64,000 nt of DNA from Sulfuriferula plumbiphila (GCF_009938015.1 NZ_AP021884.1:2219501-2283500), one strand, 5' to 3'; positions 1 to 8,643 are shown, counted from the first letter of the stretch. The notes: generated by a model from the letters alone, not told the origin. Program-made: numbers and translations.

Positions 1-1
1 T

Positions 2-241
2 GGCCGCCCGCGTCCCAGCCACGTCGGCCACGTCACCACCGCCATGCCCGGCAATATCGTGGATGTGATGGTCACCACCGGTCAGAAGGTCAAGGCCGGA
101 GACCCGGTACTGGTGATTGAGGCAATGAAAATGGAAAATGAAATCCAGGCTTCGATTTCCGGCACCGTGATTGCCCTGTTCGTGATCAAGGGTGACACGG
201 TCACGCCTGACCAGGCGCTGCTGGAAATCCAGCCGGAATAG
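2..241 (+). CDS. Biotin carboxyl carrier domain, C-terminal end of a biotin-dependent (de)carboxylase subunit (partial)
   Basis: Only the last 79 codons are in the window; the reading frame is open to the left edge, so the gene begins upstream. The visible part is a complete biotinyl/lipoyl-attachment fold: a T-AMPG strand near the start, then VKAGDPVLVIEAMKMENE, whose lysine in the AMKM tetrapeptide is the biotinylation site, then a GTV-x(n)-KGDTV return strand. Such a domain ends pyruvate carboxylase subunit B and oxaloacetate decarboxylase alpha subunits, as well as acyl-CoA carboxylase alpha subunits. Without the catalytic part the substrate cannot be decided. The Maf-family gene begins about ten bases after the stop and is probably co-transcribed. 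The biotin-domain call is firm; the parent enzyme is inference. Confidence 0.85.
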   Translation, partial: GRPRPSHVGHVTTAMPGNIVDVMVTTGQKVKAGDPVLVIEAMKMENEIQASISGTVIALFVIKGDTVTPDQALLEIQPE

Positions 242-251
242 GCTGGCCGCT

Positions 252-854
252 TTGCATCTCTTGCCGCTGGTGCTGGCTTCCACTTCGCCTTACCGGCGCG
301 AGTTGTTGTCGCGCCTGCAGATACCGTTTGCAGTGATTGCGCCAGAGGTGGACGAAACGCCACTGCTTCATGAGACGCCCGAAGCAACTGCGTTGCGCCT
401 GTCACAACTCAAGGCAAAGGCAGTGCAGACGACCTATCCACGCGCGCTCATTATTGGCTCGGATCAGGTTGCTACGGTGGATGGCCGCCAGATCGGCAAA
501 CCTGGCACGCACGAAAAAGCAGCCGAGCAATTACGCCTGATGTGTGGCAAAAGCGTCGTGTTTCATTCCGCGCTCTCCCTCTACAACAGTGCCAGCGGCA
601 GCCTGCACACAACATCTGTGCCGACCACGGTCCATTTTCGTGAACTCAGCGACGCGCAAATTGAAGCCTATCTGCGCAAAGATCAGCCCTATAACTGCGC
701 TGGCAGCGCGCGCATCGAAAGCCTGGGTATTGCGGTGATTGAAAAACTTGAAGGCGTAGATCCGAATGCGCTGATCGGCTTGCCCCTGATTGCACTGACA
801 CACATGCTGGCGCAGGAGGGTCTGGACGTACTCACCTGGCAGCATCCATCCTGA
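252..854 (+). CDS. yceF: Maf-family nucleotide pyrophosphatase, YceF type
   Basis: Maf proteins hydrolyse non-canonical nucleoside triphosphates to monophosphates; the YceF branch prefers 7-methyl-GTP. The N-terminal LVLASTSPYRRELL motif, the APEVDET motif, IIGSDQV and the C-terminal EGVDPNALIGLPLIAL are typical of Maf proteins, and the short sequence and PEVDET/FRELS pattern fit YceF better than the dTTPase YhdE. The protein is about 200 residues, the family norm. There is no ATG at a sensible place; TTG at 252 or 261 are the likely starts, because the open frame further upstream overlaps the biotin-domain gene and lacks family similarity. No strong ribosome-binding site is visible, which suggests translational coupling to the preceding gene. 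Family call is firm, start uncertain. Confidence 0.85.
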   Translation: MHLLPLVLASTSPYRRELLSRLQIPFAVIAPEVDETPLLHETPEATALRLSQLKAKAVQTTYPRALIIGSDQVATVDGRQIGKPGTHEKAAEQLRLMCGKSVVFHSALSLYNSASGSLHTTSVPTTVHFRELSDAQIEAYLRKDQPYNCAGSARIESLGIAVIEKLEGVDPNALIGLPLIALTHMLAQEGLDVLTWQHPS

Positions 855-869
855 CCCGCGCCAATCAGA

Positions 870-1319
870 TCAAGAAGGTTGAATAGGCGATGTCAGGGCC
901 GGCATTACATCAGGCTTTGCAGGTGCCGGCTCCACCGGCAGTCGGGTCTGCTGTTTTGCTTCCCAACGCTGTTTGATGGCTTCGCGCTGCTTTTTCGGCA
1001 AACGCTTTAGCCTGCGATAATTTTCGCGTGCTTCTTCACGCTGTTCACGGGTAAGCAATGCCCAGGTTTTGATACGCTTCTGAAATCGCAAGCGCGCCTC
1101 GGGTGTCATTTTCGGGTATTGCTCAGCTACCGCAATCAGGCGTGAGCGCTGCAGCGTCGACATCCTGGTCCATTGCAATGCCAGAGGCGCAAGAATCTGC
1201 TGCTGCGTGGGGGTCAGCAGCCGCCATTCCGGAGCATTGGGCTTGCCTCCCGCAAAACAGACGGGCGACAGCGCCAATAGCAAGCAAAAAATTACTGTCC
1301 GGAAGGATTTTTGATCCAT
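870..1319 (-). CDS. DUF3106 exported protein of a sigma-factor operon
   Basis: The 149-residue protein starts with a signal peptide (MDQKSFRTVIFCLLLALS, then a cleavable PVCFAGG) followed by a highly charged, helical region rich in Arg, Gln and Glu with repeated LTxxQ/R turns, such as LTPTQQQILAPL and LTREQREEAR. This is the DUF3106 pattern found in betaproteobacteria next to an ECF sigma factor and DUF3619. Its function is unknown; the exported helical-repeat layout recalls periplasmic sensors such as CpxP-like proteins, but that is inference. It overlaps the end of the preceding DUF3619 gene by 28 bases, so the two are translationally coupled. Confidence 0.8.
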   Translation of the reverse strand: MDQKSFRTVIFCLLLALSPVCFAGGKPNAPEWRLLTPTQQQILAPLALQWTRMSTLQRSRLIAVAEQYPKMTPEARLRFQKRIKTWALLTREQREEARENYRRLKRLPKKQREAIKQRWEAKQQTRLPVEPAPAKPDVMPALTSPIQPS

Positions 1320-1675
1320 TGTACAAGACTATTATCAAGATACGCGTGGACGGGCAAATCGTCTGTCAGCAGGGCTGCGTCAATCTGGGAAACATCATCT
1401 TCTTGCTGTTTTGGGGATATCTGCCATATCCCGGTAGCCGCCAACAATGCAATCACCAGCAACACGCCGACACCGGCAAGCCGATGCTGGGAAAACCATG
1501 ATGCACGATGCAGGGCATCGCCGGAGAGACCAAAGCTGGCCGCGCGGCGCTGCTGCGCGTGGGCGACAGCAAGCTCGCGTACCTGTCGCAAGCGCTGAGC
1601 CACCTCCGGGCGGATATTGTTGATATCTGCATCCACCAGGCGGATCACTTTTCTTGAGAAATCTTCTTCATTCAT
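1292..1675 (-). CDS. DUF3619 single-pass membrane protein, probable anti-sigma partner
   Basis: The 127-residue protein has a soluble N-terminal segment (about residues 1-60) with DADINNIRPEVAQRLRQ, one transmembrane helix around residues 65-84 (RLAGVGVLLVIALLAATGIW), and an acidic periplasmic tail. It begins on an ATGA overlap with the stop of the ECF sigma gene and ends inside the DUF3106 gene. A small cytoplasmic-domain-plus-one-helix protein directly downstream of an ECF sigma factor usually is its anti-sigma factor; DUF3619 itself has no established function, so that role is inferred from position and topology. Confidence 0.78.
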   Translation of the reverse strand: MNEEDFSRKVIRLVDADINNIRPEVAQRLRQVRELAVAHAQQRRAASFGLSGDALHRASWFSQHRLAGVGVLLVIALLAATGIWQISPKQQEDDVSQIDAALLTDDLPVHAYLDNSLVQWIKNPSGQ

Positions 1676-2235
1676 AACGTTATTCCCTTGCTCTCCAGGT
1701 CTTTGGAAAGCGCATGGACAGCTCGTGAACAGTGCGTTTTCACGCTACCTTCGGAACAACCCATGATCGTGGCAGTCTCTGCGGTATCCATCTCTTCCCA
1801 GTAACGCAGCAGGAAGGCTTCACGTTGACGTGGCGGCAATTTTTCCAGAGCTTCCTGGATAATCGCCAGTCTCTGGGTCGTATCTGCCTGGCAGGCGGGA
1901 TCATCCGACTCGGATGTAGTCTGCAGGTGTTCGATCGCATCTCCATCTTCAGCGTGATCGTCGTGACCAGGCATCACAAAAGACATTGCCGTTGTCCAGA
2001 AGTTGCGCACTTTCTGGCGACGGAAATAATCCCGTATGGTGTTTTGCAAAATACGCTGAAATAGCATCGGATACTCTTCGGCAGGCCGGTCCACATACTT
2101 TTCGGCCAGCTTGAGCATGGCATCCTGCACGATATCCAGCGCTGCCTGCTCATCGCGCACGGTATAAGCCGCATGTCGATAGGCGCGGCGTTCAACTTCT
2201 GCGAGAAAGCGAGCAAGTTGTTCGGGTGTAGACAC
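1672..2235 (-). CDS. ECF-type RNA polymerase sigma factor
   Basis: The protein has the two sigma-70 regions of ECF factors: region 2 near residues 10-80 (AYTVRDEQAALDIVQDAMLKL with the following LFQRILQNTIRDYFRR) and region 4 near 120-180 (LEKLPPRQREAFLLRYWE, then a helix-turn-helix TAETATIMGCSEGSVKTHCSRA). A variable acidic linker separates them. It starts with GTG and heads the three-gene operon sigma / DUF3619 / DUF3106. Such factors direct stress or envelope regulons. No target promoter can be assigned from this window, and the stimulus is unknown. Confidence 0.92.
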   Translation of the reverse strand: MSTPEQLARFLAEVERRAYRHAAYTVRDEQAALDIVQDAMLKLAEKYVDRPAEEYPMLFQRILQNTIRDYFRRQKVRNFWTTAMSFVMPGHDDHAEDGDAIEHLQTTSESDDPACQADTTQRLAIIQEALEKLPPRQREAFLLRYWEEMDTAETATIMGCSEGSVKTHCSRAVHALSKDLESKGITL

Positions 2236-2276
2236 GGAAGGGTACGCTGTCTTTCGGTTTCGGCCAGATTGGCGGA

Positions 2277-2549
2277 TCAGATTTTATCCGAACCACCCGC
2301 AGACGGGCGCTCTTCAAAATACTGCAGATGATCAAGTCGTAGTTCGCCTGTGCTGCCGTCAGCATAGCGCATCACTAGCCATTCGCCCGATTGCCGGGTT
2401 TGCACGTCCAGCGGCATGACGCTGGCTTCATGTTCCTGCCCATCCTCGGCCAGGTAGTGCAACCAAAGGGGAATCCGCCGCAGCACGGCGAATTCAAGCC
2501 GCTCGTGCTGCGCACACGCAATCGGCTGATAGGCGCCGCCGGCTATCAA
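2277..2549 (-). CDS. rof: Rof-like Rho-binding antiterminator
   Basis: Rof (YaeO) binds the primary RNA site of the Rho terminator and inhibits it. The 90-residue protein matches the family layout: YQPIACAQHERLEFAV at the start (E. coli begins YQPI-C-x-D/H-x-x-LE), a beta strand pair with a polar linker, and the closing GELRLDHLQYFE that corresponds to TRELRLDKITSF. It lies immediately downstream of the SppA-like protease gene with an ATGA start/stop overlap, so it is translated from the same message. The identification rests on motif order in a short protein and is good but not certain. Confidence 0.72.
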   Translation of the reverse strand: MIAGGAYQPIACAQHERLEFAVLRRIPLWLHYLAEDGQEHEASVMPLDVQTRQSGEWLVMRYADGSTGELRLDHLQYFEERPSAGGSDKI

Positions 2550-3493
2550 TGCAGTATGCTACCCGACAATGCCAGGGGATTCATGGTCTTGCCCATGGCC
2601 ACGCCAAAGCGTTTGGCAAACCGGTCAGCAAAGCCCTCCTGTGGCGTAAAATCAACGATATCCCTGGCTTTAATCACGTCGCGCGCAACATAGTCGGTGC
2701 TGCCAAGGGCATCGGCCAAGCCTAATTCAATACTTTTCTGGCCGCTCCACACCAGGCCACTGAACATATCCGGCGTTTCTTTCAGGCGACTGCCCCGCCC
2801 ATCGCGCACGGCCTTGATGAATTGCTGATGAATTTCCTCCAGCATGGTCTTGGCATAAGCGACCTGCTGCGGATTTTCAGGCGAAAACGGATCAAGGAAG
2901 CCCTTGTTTTCTCCTGCGGTAAGCAGGCGCCGTTCCACCCCCAGCTTCTGCATGGTGCCGGTAAAGCCGAAACCATCCATCAGCACACCGATGGAACCGA
3001 CAAGACTGGCCTTGTCCACATAGATTTTGTCAGCTGCCGCTGCAACATAATAGGCACCGGAGGCACAAATATCGTCCACCACTGCATACAGCGGGATATT
3101 GGGATATTTTGCGCGCAGGCGCTTGATGTCGTCATAAATCTGCCCCGCCTGCACCGGGCTGCCCCCGGGGCTATTAATGCGCAGGATGACGCCTTTTGTG
3201 TTGCTGTCTTCAAAGGCGGCCTGCAGTCCTTTCATGATCTGATCAGCGCTGGTCTGATCTGCTGCGATGGTGCCATTCAGCTCTACCAGTGCGGTATGCT
3301 TGCCGGGGATGGGAATACCGCGATCGCCGATCCAGCCCAGTGCCAGAAACAGCAGGATAAACAGATAGGAAAACCCCAGCAGCTTGAAAAAAATACTCCA
3401 GTGGCGCGCAGTACGCTGCTCCTTGACAGCTGATAGCGCCACTTTTTCCAGCACGTCGCGCTCCCAGTTCCCGGTTTTTTCCGGTTCAGACAT
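2546..3493 (-). CDS. sppA: S49 family signal peptide peptidase, SppA type
   Basis: This inner-membrane serine protease degrades cleaved signal peptides. A transmembrane helix near residues 40-60 (LLGFSYLFILLFLALGW) anchors the enzyme, and the periplasmic protease domain shows INSPGGSP, then DDICASGAYYVA with the nucleophilic serine, and the VGSIGVL motif, as in the short (about 320-residue) bacterial SppA. ATG at 3493 is preferred over the upstream one at 3508 because an AGGAAG ribosome-binding site lies seven bases before it; it overlaps the stop of the Rieske gene by eight bases. Together with the Rieske, HAD, rluC and rof genes it forms a tightly packed minus-strand operon. Confidence 0.9.
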   Translation of the reverse strand: MSEPEKTGNWERDVLEKVALSAVKEQRTARHWSIFFKLLGFSYLFILLFLALGWIGDRGIPIPGKHTALVELNGTIAADQTSADQIMKGLQAAFEDSNTKGVILRINSPGGSPVQAGQIYDDIKRLRAKYPNIPLYAVVDDICASGAYYVAAAADKIYVDKASLVGSIGVLMDGFGFTGTMQKLGVERRLLTAGENKGFLDPFSPENPQQVAYAKTMLEEIHQQFIKAVRDGRGSRLKETPDMFSGLVWSGQKSIELGLADALGSTDYVARDVIKARDIVDFTPQEGFADRFAKRFGVAMGKTMNPLALSGSILH

Positions 3494-3845
3494 GATTTGC
3501 TTCCTCAATTAAATAGACATGACCGTCGTGTTCCCGCACTGCAAGCGTAACCAGTCCTTTGCCGGCGCAACGCCCACTAATACATTGCCCTGTTTCCGGA
3601 ACATACATTGCGCCGTGGGTGGAACACAGCAAGTATAACCCGGAGAGGTCAAAAAACTCCCCTTCCTGCCAGTCCATCTCCACGGGTATATGCGCACAAC
3701 GGTTAAGGTAGGCATACACCCGGCCGCGGTAGCGGATCGCGAAGGCGGGCGTGGTTTCACCCTGATACTGCAGGTCGAAGCGCATCCCCTTGCCTGAATC
3801 GGTCAGCGCCGTACTGGCGCAAATCAGGCGTGGATTTTCAGCCAT
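3486..3845 (-). CDS. Small Rieske [2Fe-2S] ferredoxin-like protein
   Basis: The 119-residue soluble protein contains a complete Rieske cluster site: C-x-H in NRCAHIPVE and C-x-x-H in LCSTHGAMY, separated by about 20 residues, followed by a GxC turn (CISGRCAGK). There is no signal peptide, so it is cytoplasmic, as in dioxygenase-type Rieske ferredoxins. It overlaps the HAD gene upstream and the SppA gene downstream. The same gene order (HAD phosphatase, Rieske, SppA next to rluC) is common in betaproteobacteria, but the redox partner is unknown. Confidence 0.88.
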   Translation of the reverse strand: MAENPRLICASTALTDSGKGMRFDLQYQGETTPAFAIRYRGRVYAYLNRCAHIPVEMDWQEGEFFDLSGLYLLCSTHGAMYVPETGQCISGRCAGKGLVTLAVREHDGHVYLIEEANHV

Positions 3846-4483
3846 GCCACCAAGCCTTTGAAGTCATCGGCAATATACAGCGGCTGACACGCTTGCAGGG
3901 ATGCTGCCGAATGCGCGCCGTAAGCCACGCCCACACTCGCCACGCCCGCATTGAGCGCCATTTGCAGATCATGGCTGGTATCGCCGATCATCAGCGTTCG
4001 CTCTGCGTCGACGCCGCAGCAATCCATCAACTCCAGCACCATGCCCGGGTGCGGCTTGGAATAGCCTTCATCGGCACAACGCGAAGCATGGAAAAACTTG
4101 CGCAAGCCGCTGTGATCAAAAGCGCGTTCCAGTCCCCTGCGGCTTTTACCGGTGGCCACCGCCAGCCGGTAATCCGCGTCATGCAGCGCTGCAATCGTAT
4201 CCGCCACCCCGTCGAATAGCGGCAAGGTGTGATCCTGGCCAAGGAAATGATATCGGTAGCGTTCCACCAGACGCGGGTAATCGTCCGGCGCCATATCCGG
4301 CAGCAAGGTATGGAGCGCCTCGGCCAGCCCCAAGCCGATAATTTGTCTGGCTTCCTCTGTCTGTGGCACACGCAAACCCAGGTCAGCACAGGCCAGCCGG
4401 ATGGACTGGGCAATGGCACCGGTGGAGTCCATCAGCGTGCCATCCCAGTCGAATATCAGCAAATCAAAGCGTCTTGTGCTCAT
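3824..4483 (-). CDS. HAD-IA family hydrolase, phosphoglycolate-phosphatase-like
   Basis: The 219-residue protein has all HAD motifs in order: DWDGTLMDS (motif I, nucleophile Asp and the acid Asp two residues later), VATGKSR (motif II Thr), KPHPGM (motif III Lys) and MIGDTSHDLQMA (motif IV Asp pair). The helical cap between motif I and II places it in subfamily IA with Gph and related beta-phosphoglucomutase-type enzymes. The substrate cannot be read from sequence; phosphoglycolate is only one possibility. It overlaps rluC (four bases) and the Rieske gene (22 bases). Confidence 0.88.
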   Translation of the reverse strand: MSTRRFDLLIFDWDGTLMDSTGAIAQSIRLACADLGLRVPQTEEARQIIGLGLAEALHTLLPDMAPDDYPRLVERYRYHFLGQDHTLPLFDGVADTIAALHDADYRLAVATGKSRRGLERAFDHSGLRKFFHASRCADEGYSKPHPGMVLELMDCCGVDAERTLMIGDTSHDLQMALNAGVASVGVAYGAHSAASLQACQPLYIADDFKGLVAWLKIHA

Positions 4484-5436
4484 TCGTCGCGATCAAGTTG
4501 TACAAGAAAATTCCCCAGTTCGGCGGGTAGCGGCGCTTCCAGAACCAACATCTCGTCATTGAGCGGATGCTTGATACTGACCCGATGCGCATGCAAGAAC
4601 ATGCGCTTGAGGCCGGTTTTGGCAAGCATCTTGTTGCGCGTGAAATCCCCGTATTTGTCATCCCCGGCAATCGGGAAGCCGGCGTGCGCCAGATGCACCC
4701 GGATCTGGTGCGTGCGGCCGGTTTTGAGCTCGGCTTCGAGCAGGCTGAAGTTTGCCCAGTTACGCTGCAGGCGAAACACGGTATGCGCAGACTGGCCATC
4801 CGCGCTTGCCAGTACACGCCGTTCGCCTTCAGCGTTGAGATACTTGTGTAGCGGCTGTTTGATGTGGCGCAGCGCATCACTCCAGCGCCCGAGAACCAGT
4901 GCAAAGTAGCGTTTGTCCATCTGATTGGCGCGCATCATGTCGTGCAGGGCCACCAGTGCACTGCGCTTGGTCGCCAGCATCAGCACACCGGACGTTTCCC
5001 GATCCAGGCGGTGAGCCAGTTCGAGAAAGCGCTGCTCCGGCATCTCCAGCCGCAATTGCTCGATCACCCCCAGACTCACGCCGCTGCCGCCATGCACTGC
5101 CATGCCTGCAGGCTTGTCGAGTACCAGCAGGCCTTCGTTATGGTAGAGGATACGTCCGACCAGACGGACGCCGCCCTTGGGCAAGGCGGTGGGCCGGTTA
5201 ATTTGCGGTGCCGCCACACGGATCGGCGGAATACGGATTTCATCGCCCAGTTCAAGTTTGCGCGCAGCCTCCACACGCCCCTTGTTCACGCGTACTTCAC
5301 CGCTGCGCAAAATACGGTACAGGTGGCTTTTGGGAACCCCTTTGAGGTGGCGTGCCAGAAAGTTGTCAATACGCTGCCCGGCACCGGACTCGTCCACTTT
5401 GAGATAGGTGACAGATTCTTTGCGTAAATCATTCAT
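4480..5436 (-). CDS. rluC: 23S rRNA pseudouridine synthase RluC
   Basis: RluC converts uridines 955, 2504 and 2580 of 23S rRNA (E. coli numbering) to pseudouridine. An N-terminal S4 domain (about residues 15-75; QRIDNFLARHLKGVPKSHLY, GEVRVNKGR) precedes the catalytic domain with HRLDRETSGVLML, whose aspartate is catalytic, and the conserved LKTGRTHQIRVH. ATG at 5436 gives the usual family start; an in-frame TTG upstream adds 19 residues without similarity and is not used. The gene is divergent from rne, the arrangement known from E. coli and many other proteobacteria. Confidence 0.93.
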   Translation of the reverse strand: MNDLRKESVTYLKVDESGAGQRIDNFLARHLKGVPKSHLYRILRSGEVRVNKGRVEAARKLELGDEIRIPPIRVAAPQINRPTALPKGGVRLVGRILYHNEGLLVLDKPAGMAVHGGSGVSLGVIEQLRLEMPEQRFLELAHRLDRETSGVLMLATKRSALVALHDMMRANQMDKRYFALVLGRWSDALRHIKQPLHKYLNAEGERRVLASADGQSAHTVFRLQRNWANFSLLEAELKTGRTHQIRVHLAHAGFPIAGDDKYGDFTRNKMLAKTGLKRMFLHAHRVSIKHPLNDEMLVLEAPLPAELGNFLVQLDRDE

Positions 5437-5863
5437 TTTGCATATACTGCCGTTGCAATCTGCGACGTTTTCCAGGCTGGGTTCATCCGGCAAGTGACGG
5501 AATACTCTGCGTCCAGAAGCAAAATTAGCCGGTTAATTTCGCTCACCGGATGCATGTCCCGATACATCGCGCCTGCTTTAGTTTGCACCGCCATGTTAGA
5601 GACCCAAAGCCGTTCAGAGACGCCAACAGGCGCATGGACGCCGCATTAAAAAGTAGCGATGGTAAAGCATAAGCGCGCGAAACGCACCCTTAGATTTCCA
5701 GCAGATGAGCGATTCATCTGCCCTAACGATAAACCGCCACGCCCGACTAACCTGGTTGTCCAAATGACTGAAATTCCAGACTAAATCATTCGCGCCGCAC
5801 ACCGCGCAAAACGCGCGGCGGTTGGTCGTCCCGTGTCTATCGCGCGCGGGAGAACAAAACATC
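5437..5863. promoter_or_regulatory. rluC / rne divergent intergenic region with long rne leader
   Basis: This 427-base gap contains no credible gene. It separates the divergent rluC and rne starts. In E. coli the rne transcript has a leader of about 360 bases that mediates autoregulation by RNase E, and the same size and gene order here suggest a similar leader. I do not see a clear -35/-10 pair that I would commit to; a GGGAGA ribosome-binding site precedes the rne ATG. Confidence 0.5.
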
Positions 5864-8578
5864 ATGAAACGCATGTTATTTAATGCGACACAGGCCGAGG
5901 AACTCCGTGTCGCCATTGTCGATGGTCAGAAACTCGTTGATCTCGACATTGAATCCGCCAGCAAGGAACAACGCAAAAGCAACATCTACAAAGGCATCGT
6001 CACCCGCGTCGAGCCCAGCCTCGAAGCCGCTTTTATCGACTATGGTACCGATCGCCACGGCTTTTTGCCGTTCAAGGAAGTCTCCCGCGCCTGCTTTGCC
6101 AATGACGTCGCCGATGTTTCGCGCGCGCGCATCCAGGATGTGCTGCGCGAAGGCCAGGAAATCATCGTCCAGGTGGAAAAAGACGAACGCGGCAACAAGG
6201 GCGCAGCACTTACCACCTACATCAGCCTGGCGGGCCGCTATCTGGTACTGATGCCCAACAATCCGCGCGGCGGTGGCGTATCGCGCCGCATTGAGGGCGA
6301 AGAGCGCAACGAACTGCGCGACGTGATGGCGCAACTGGAAATCCCGTCTGGCATGAGCATCATTGCCCGCACCGCCGGTATCGGCCGCGGCGTGGAAGAA
6401 CTGCAGTGGGACTTGAACTATCTGCTACAGCTCTGGAACGCCATTGATTCCGCTGCCAACAGCCAGAAAGGCGCTTTCCTGATTTATCAGGAAAGCAGCC
6501 TGGTGATTCGCGCCATACGCGACTACTTCCAGCCTGACATTGGCGAAATCCTGATCGATACGGAAGAGGTATTCGAGCAGGCACAGCAGTTCATGAGCCA
6601 CGTCATGCCCGGCAACGTGCACAAGGTCAAGCTGTACAAGGACGACGTGCCGCTGTTCTCGCGCTTCCAGATCGAACACCAGATCGAATCCGCTTACTCG
6701 CGCGAAGTGACGCTGCCTTCCGGCGGCGCCATCGTGATTGACCACACCGAAGCGCTGGTGTCGGTGGACGTCAACTCGGCGCGCTCCACGCGCGGCTCGG
6801 ATATCGAACAGACCGCCTACAATACCAATCTGGAAGCGGCCGAAGAAGTCGCCCGTCAACTGCGCCTGCGCGACCTGGGCGGCCTGATCGTGATCGACTT
6901 CATCGACATGGAAAGCCAGCGCAACCAGCGCGAGGTGGAAAACCGCCTGCGCGATTCGCTGCACTACGATCGTGCGCGCGTGCAATTTGGCAAGATTTCC
7001 AAATTCGGCCTGATGGAACTGTCGCGTCAGCGTCTGCAGCCGTCGCTGGGTGAATCCAGCCATCAGCCCTGCCCGCGTTGCAGCGGTACCGGCTTCATTC
7101 GCGGCATTGAATCCACCGCCCTGCATATCCTGCGCATCATCCAGGAAGATGCGATGAAGGAAAACACCGGCGCAATTCATGCACAGATTCCGGTGGACGT
7201 GGCCACTTTCCTGCTCAACGAGAAGCGCTCCGACATCTTCGCCATCGAATCCCGGCTCAAGGTCAATGTGCTGCTGATCCCCAATATTTATCTGGTGACG
7301 CCGCATTACAAGATCACGCGACTGCGCCATGACGAACTCAACCAGCACGACATCACCATTCCCAGCTATAAACTGGCGGATGCCATTGAAGACGCCTCGC
7401 CGACTGAAATGCGCAAGGAAAACAAACCTGCGCCACAAGTACCCGCGGTGCGCGGCATTACCCCGGCGCAGCCCGCCCCCATCGTTGAACAAAAGTTGCC
7501 GGCGCAGGTTCCTACCCAGACCGAACCCAAATCCGGCTTGATTGGCCGCATCTTCGGCTGGCTGCAAAGAATCGGTGAAGAAAAACCGCCTCAGCCCATC
7601 GTAGCCCAACAGCCGGCCGAACCCGTGCGCGAGCCGCGCGAAACGCGTGGACGCGGCCGTCAGCGCGGTGAACGCACCGAGCGCCCGCAACGTCCCGTCG
7701 AAGCGCAGGAAGGTTCCGGGCGTACCGAACGCGCGCCCCGTCCCGAACGCGGCCCGCGCCCGGAACGTCAGGCAGGCGAACGGCCTGCCACGCCTGCAGA
7801 CAGTGCTCAAAAGCCAACCCGCAAACCTCGACAGCAACAGCCGCGCACGCCGAAACCAGCCGGCGAAGTTGTCGTTACCAATGCCGTAGCTGAAACCGAT
7901 GCCCCGGTGCAGGCCACAACCACGGACATCAGCGATGAAACCCGTAGCCGCCGCGGTCGCCGTGGTGGCCGGCGCGAGCGTCGCCCGGAACAGGATCAAA
8001 CCAGCTCAGCAGCCGAAATGCTCACCACCAGGACCGGTGGTGCGGAAGTAGAGGGTGATGTAGAAGTAATGGCACAGCCGGTTGCTGCGCCCACCAGCGA
8101 ACCGGTTACTGCCACGGTGACGACGCCCCAGGCAGCAACCGCTCCTGCGCCCATTGAGCCCTCCGCTCCTGTGGAAACCAGGCCAGTTACCGTCGCCTCC
8201 GAATCCATCCCGGCAGTATCCAAAGCAGATGCGACAAAAGCCCTCATGCCGGTGGAAAAGCTGCTCAGCGAAATGCTCGCTCCCTCCCCCGCTGCCGCCC
8301 AGCTACAGCAGGTGGAAACGCAAGCCAAACCGGCTGCCGCAATCGTACCTGACGTAACAGAACAGGCTCCGCGTCGACGCCGCAAGCCGCCAGCCATGGT
8401 CGCAGACACTCCGGTTGAGCTGATGCAGGTGGAAACAAAAAACGCCGTCACGGCTCCTGCAGAAAGCACCATTGTGGCCAGCAACCCGGTGCCCCAGAGT
8501 CGCCAGCCGAGACGCGCTGCAGTGCCGCAACAGACAGCGCAGGAAGCACCGCTGCAACAGATTGAAACCCGGCGCTAA
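5864..8578 (+). CDS. rne: Ribonuclease E
   Basis: RNase E is the main endonuclease of mRNA decay and rRNA/tRNA processing and scaffolds the degradosome. The N-terminal catalytic half (about residues 1-510) includes the S1 domain (SNIYKGIVTRVEPSLEAAFI), the DNase-I-like metal site (VDVNSARST with its aspartate, and VIDFIDM), and the zinc link CPRCSGTG. The C-terminal half is low-complexity: arginine-rich blocks near residues 590-710 (RGRGRQRGERTERPQR, RGRRGGRRERR) that bind RNA, followed by a proline/alanine-rich tail. ATG at 5864 starts the conserved MKRMLFNA. Length (904 residues) is normal. The gene ends at a strong bidirectional terminator. Confidence 0.97.
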   Translation: MKRMLFNATQAEELRVAIVDGQKLVDLDIESASKEQRKSNIYKGIVTRVEPSLEAAFIDYGTDRHGFLPFKEVSRACFANDVADVSRARIQDVLREGQEIIVQVEKDERGNKGAALTTYISLAGRYLVLMPNNPRGGGVSRRIEGEERNELRDVMAQLEIPSGMSIIARTAGIGRGVEELQWDLNYLLQLWNAIDSAANSQKGAFLIYQESSLVIRAIRDYFQPDIGEILIDTEEVFEQAQQFMSHVMPGNVHKVKLYKDDVPLFSRFQIEHQIESAYSREVTLPSGGAIVIDHTEALVSVDVNSARSTRGSDIEQTAYNTNLEAAEEVARQLRLRDLGGLIVIDFIDMESQRNQREVENRLRDSLHYDRARVQFGKISKFGLMELSRQRLQPSLGESSHQPCPRCSGTGFIRGIESTALHILRIIQEDAMKENTGAIHAQIPVDVATFLLNEKRSDIFAIESRLKVNVLLIPNIYLVTPHYKITRLRHDELNQHDITIPSYKLADAIEDASPTEMRKENKPAPQVPAVRGITPAQPAPIVEQKLPAQVPTQTEPKSGLIGRIFGWLQRIGEEKPPQPIVAQQPAEPVREPRETRGRGRQRGERTERPQRPVEAQEGSGRTERAPRPERGPRPERQAGERPATPADSAQKPTRKPRQQQPRTPKPAGEVVVTNAVAETDAPVQATTTDISDETRSRRGRRGGRRERRPEQDQTSSAAEMLTTRTGGAEVEGDVEVMAQPVAAPTSEPVTATVTTPQAATAPAPIEPSAPVETRPVTVASESIPAVSKADATKALMPVEKLLSEMLAPSPAAAQLQQVETQAKPAAAIVPDVTEQAPRRRRKPPAMVADTPVELMQVETKNAVTAPAESTIVASNPVPQSRQPRRAAVPQQTAQEAPLQQIETRR

Positions 8579-8603
8579 TCAATCTACACGCAGGCAAATA
8601 CCC

Positions 8604-8643
8604 AAAACAGAACATGGCCGATTGGCCGTGTTCTGTTTTTGGC
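8604..8643. terminator. Bidirectional intrinsic terminator between rne and the EAL-protein gene
   Basis: A 16-base-pair stem with one G-U pair (AAAACAGAACAtGGCC / GGCCgTGTTCTGTTTT) around a GATT loop ends in T-runs on both strands. It lies between two convergent genes and serves both. Confidence 0.92.

Noticed and set aside
6425-7999. 524-codon frame on the minus strand
   Set aside because: It is the shadow of the RNase E gene, caused by its biased codon use.
7630-8000. Repetitive arginine-rich stretch as a DNA repeat or recent insertion
   Set aside because: It is the RNA-binding low-complexity C-terminal part of RNase E, normal for the enzyme.
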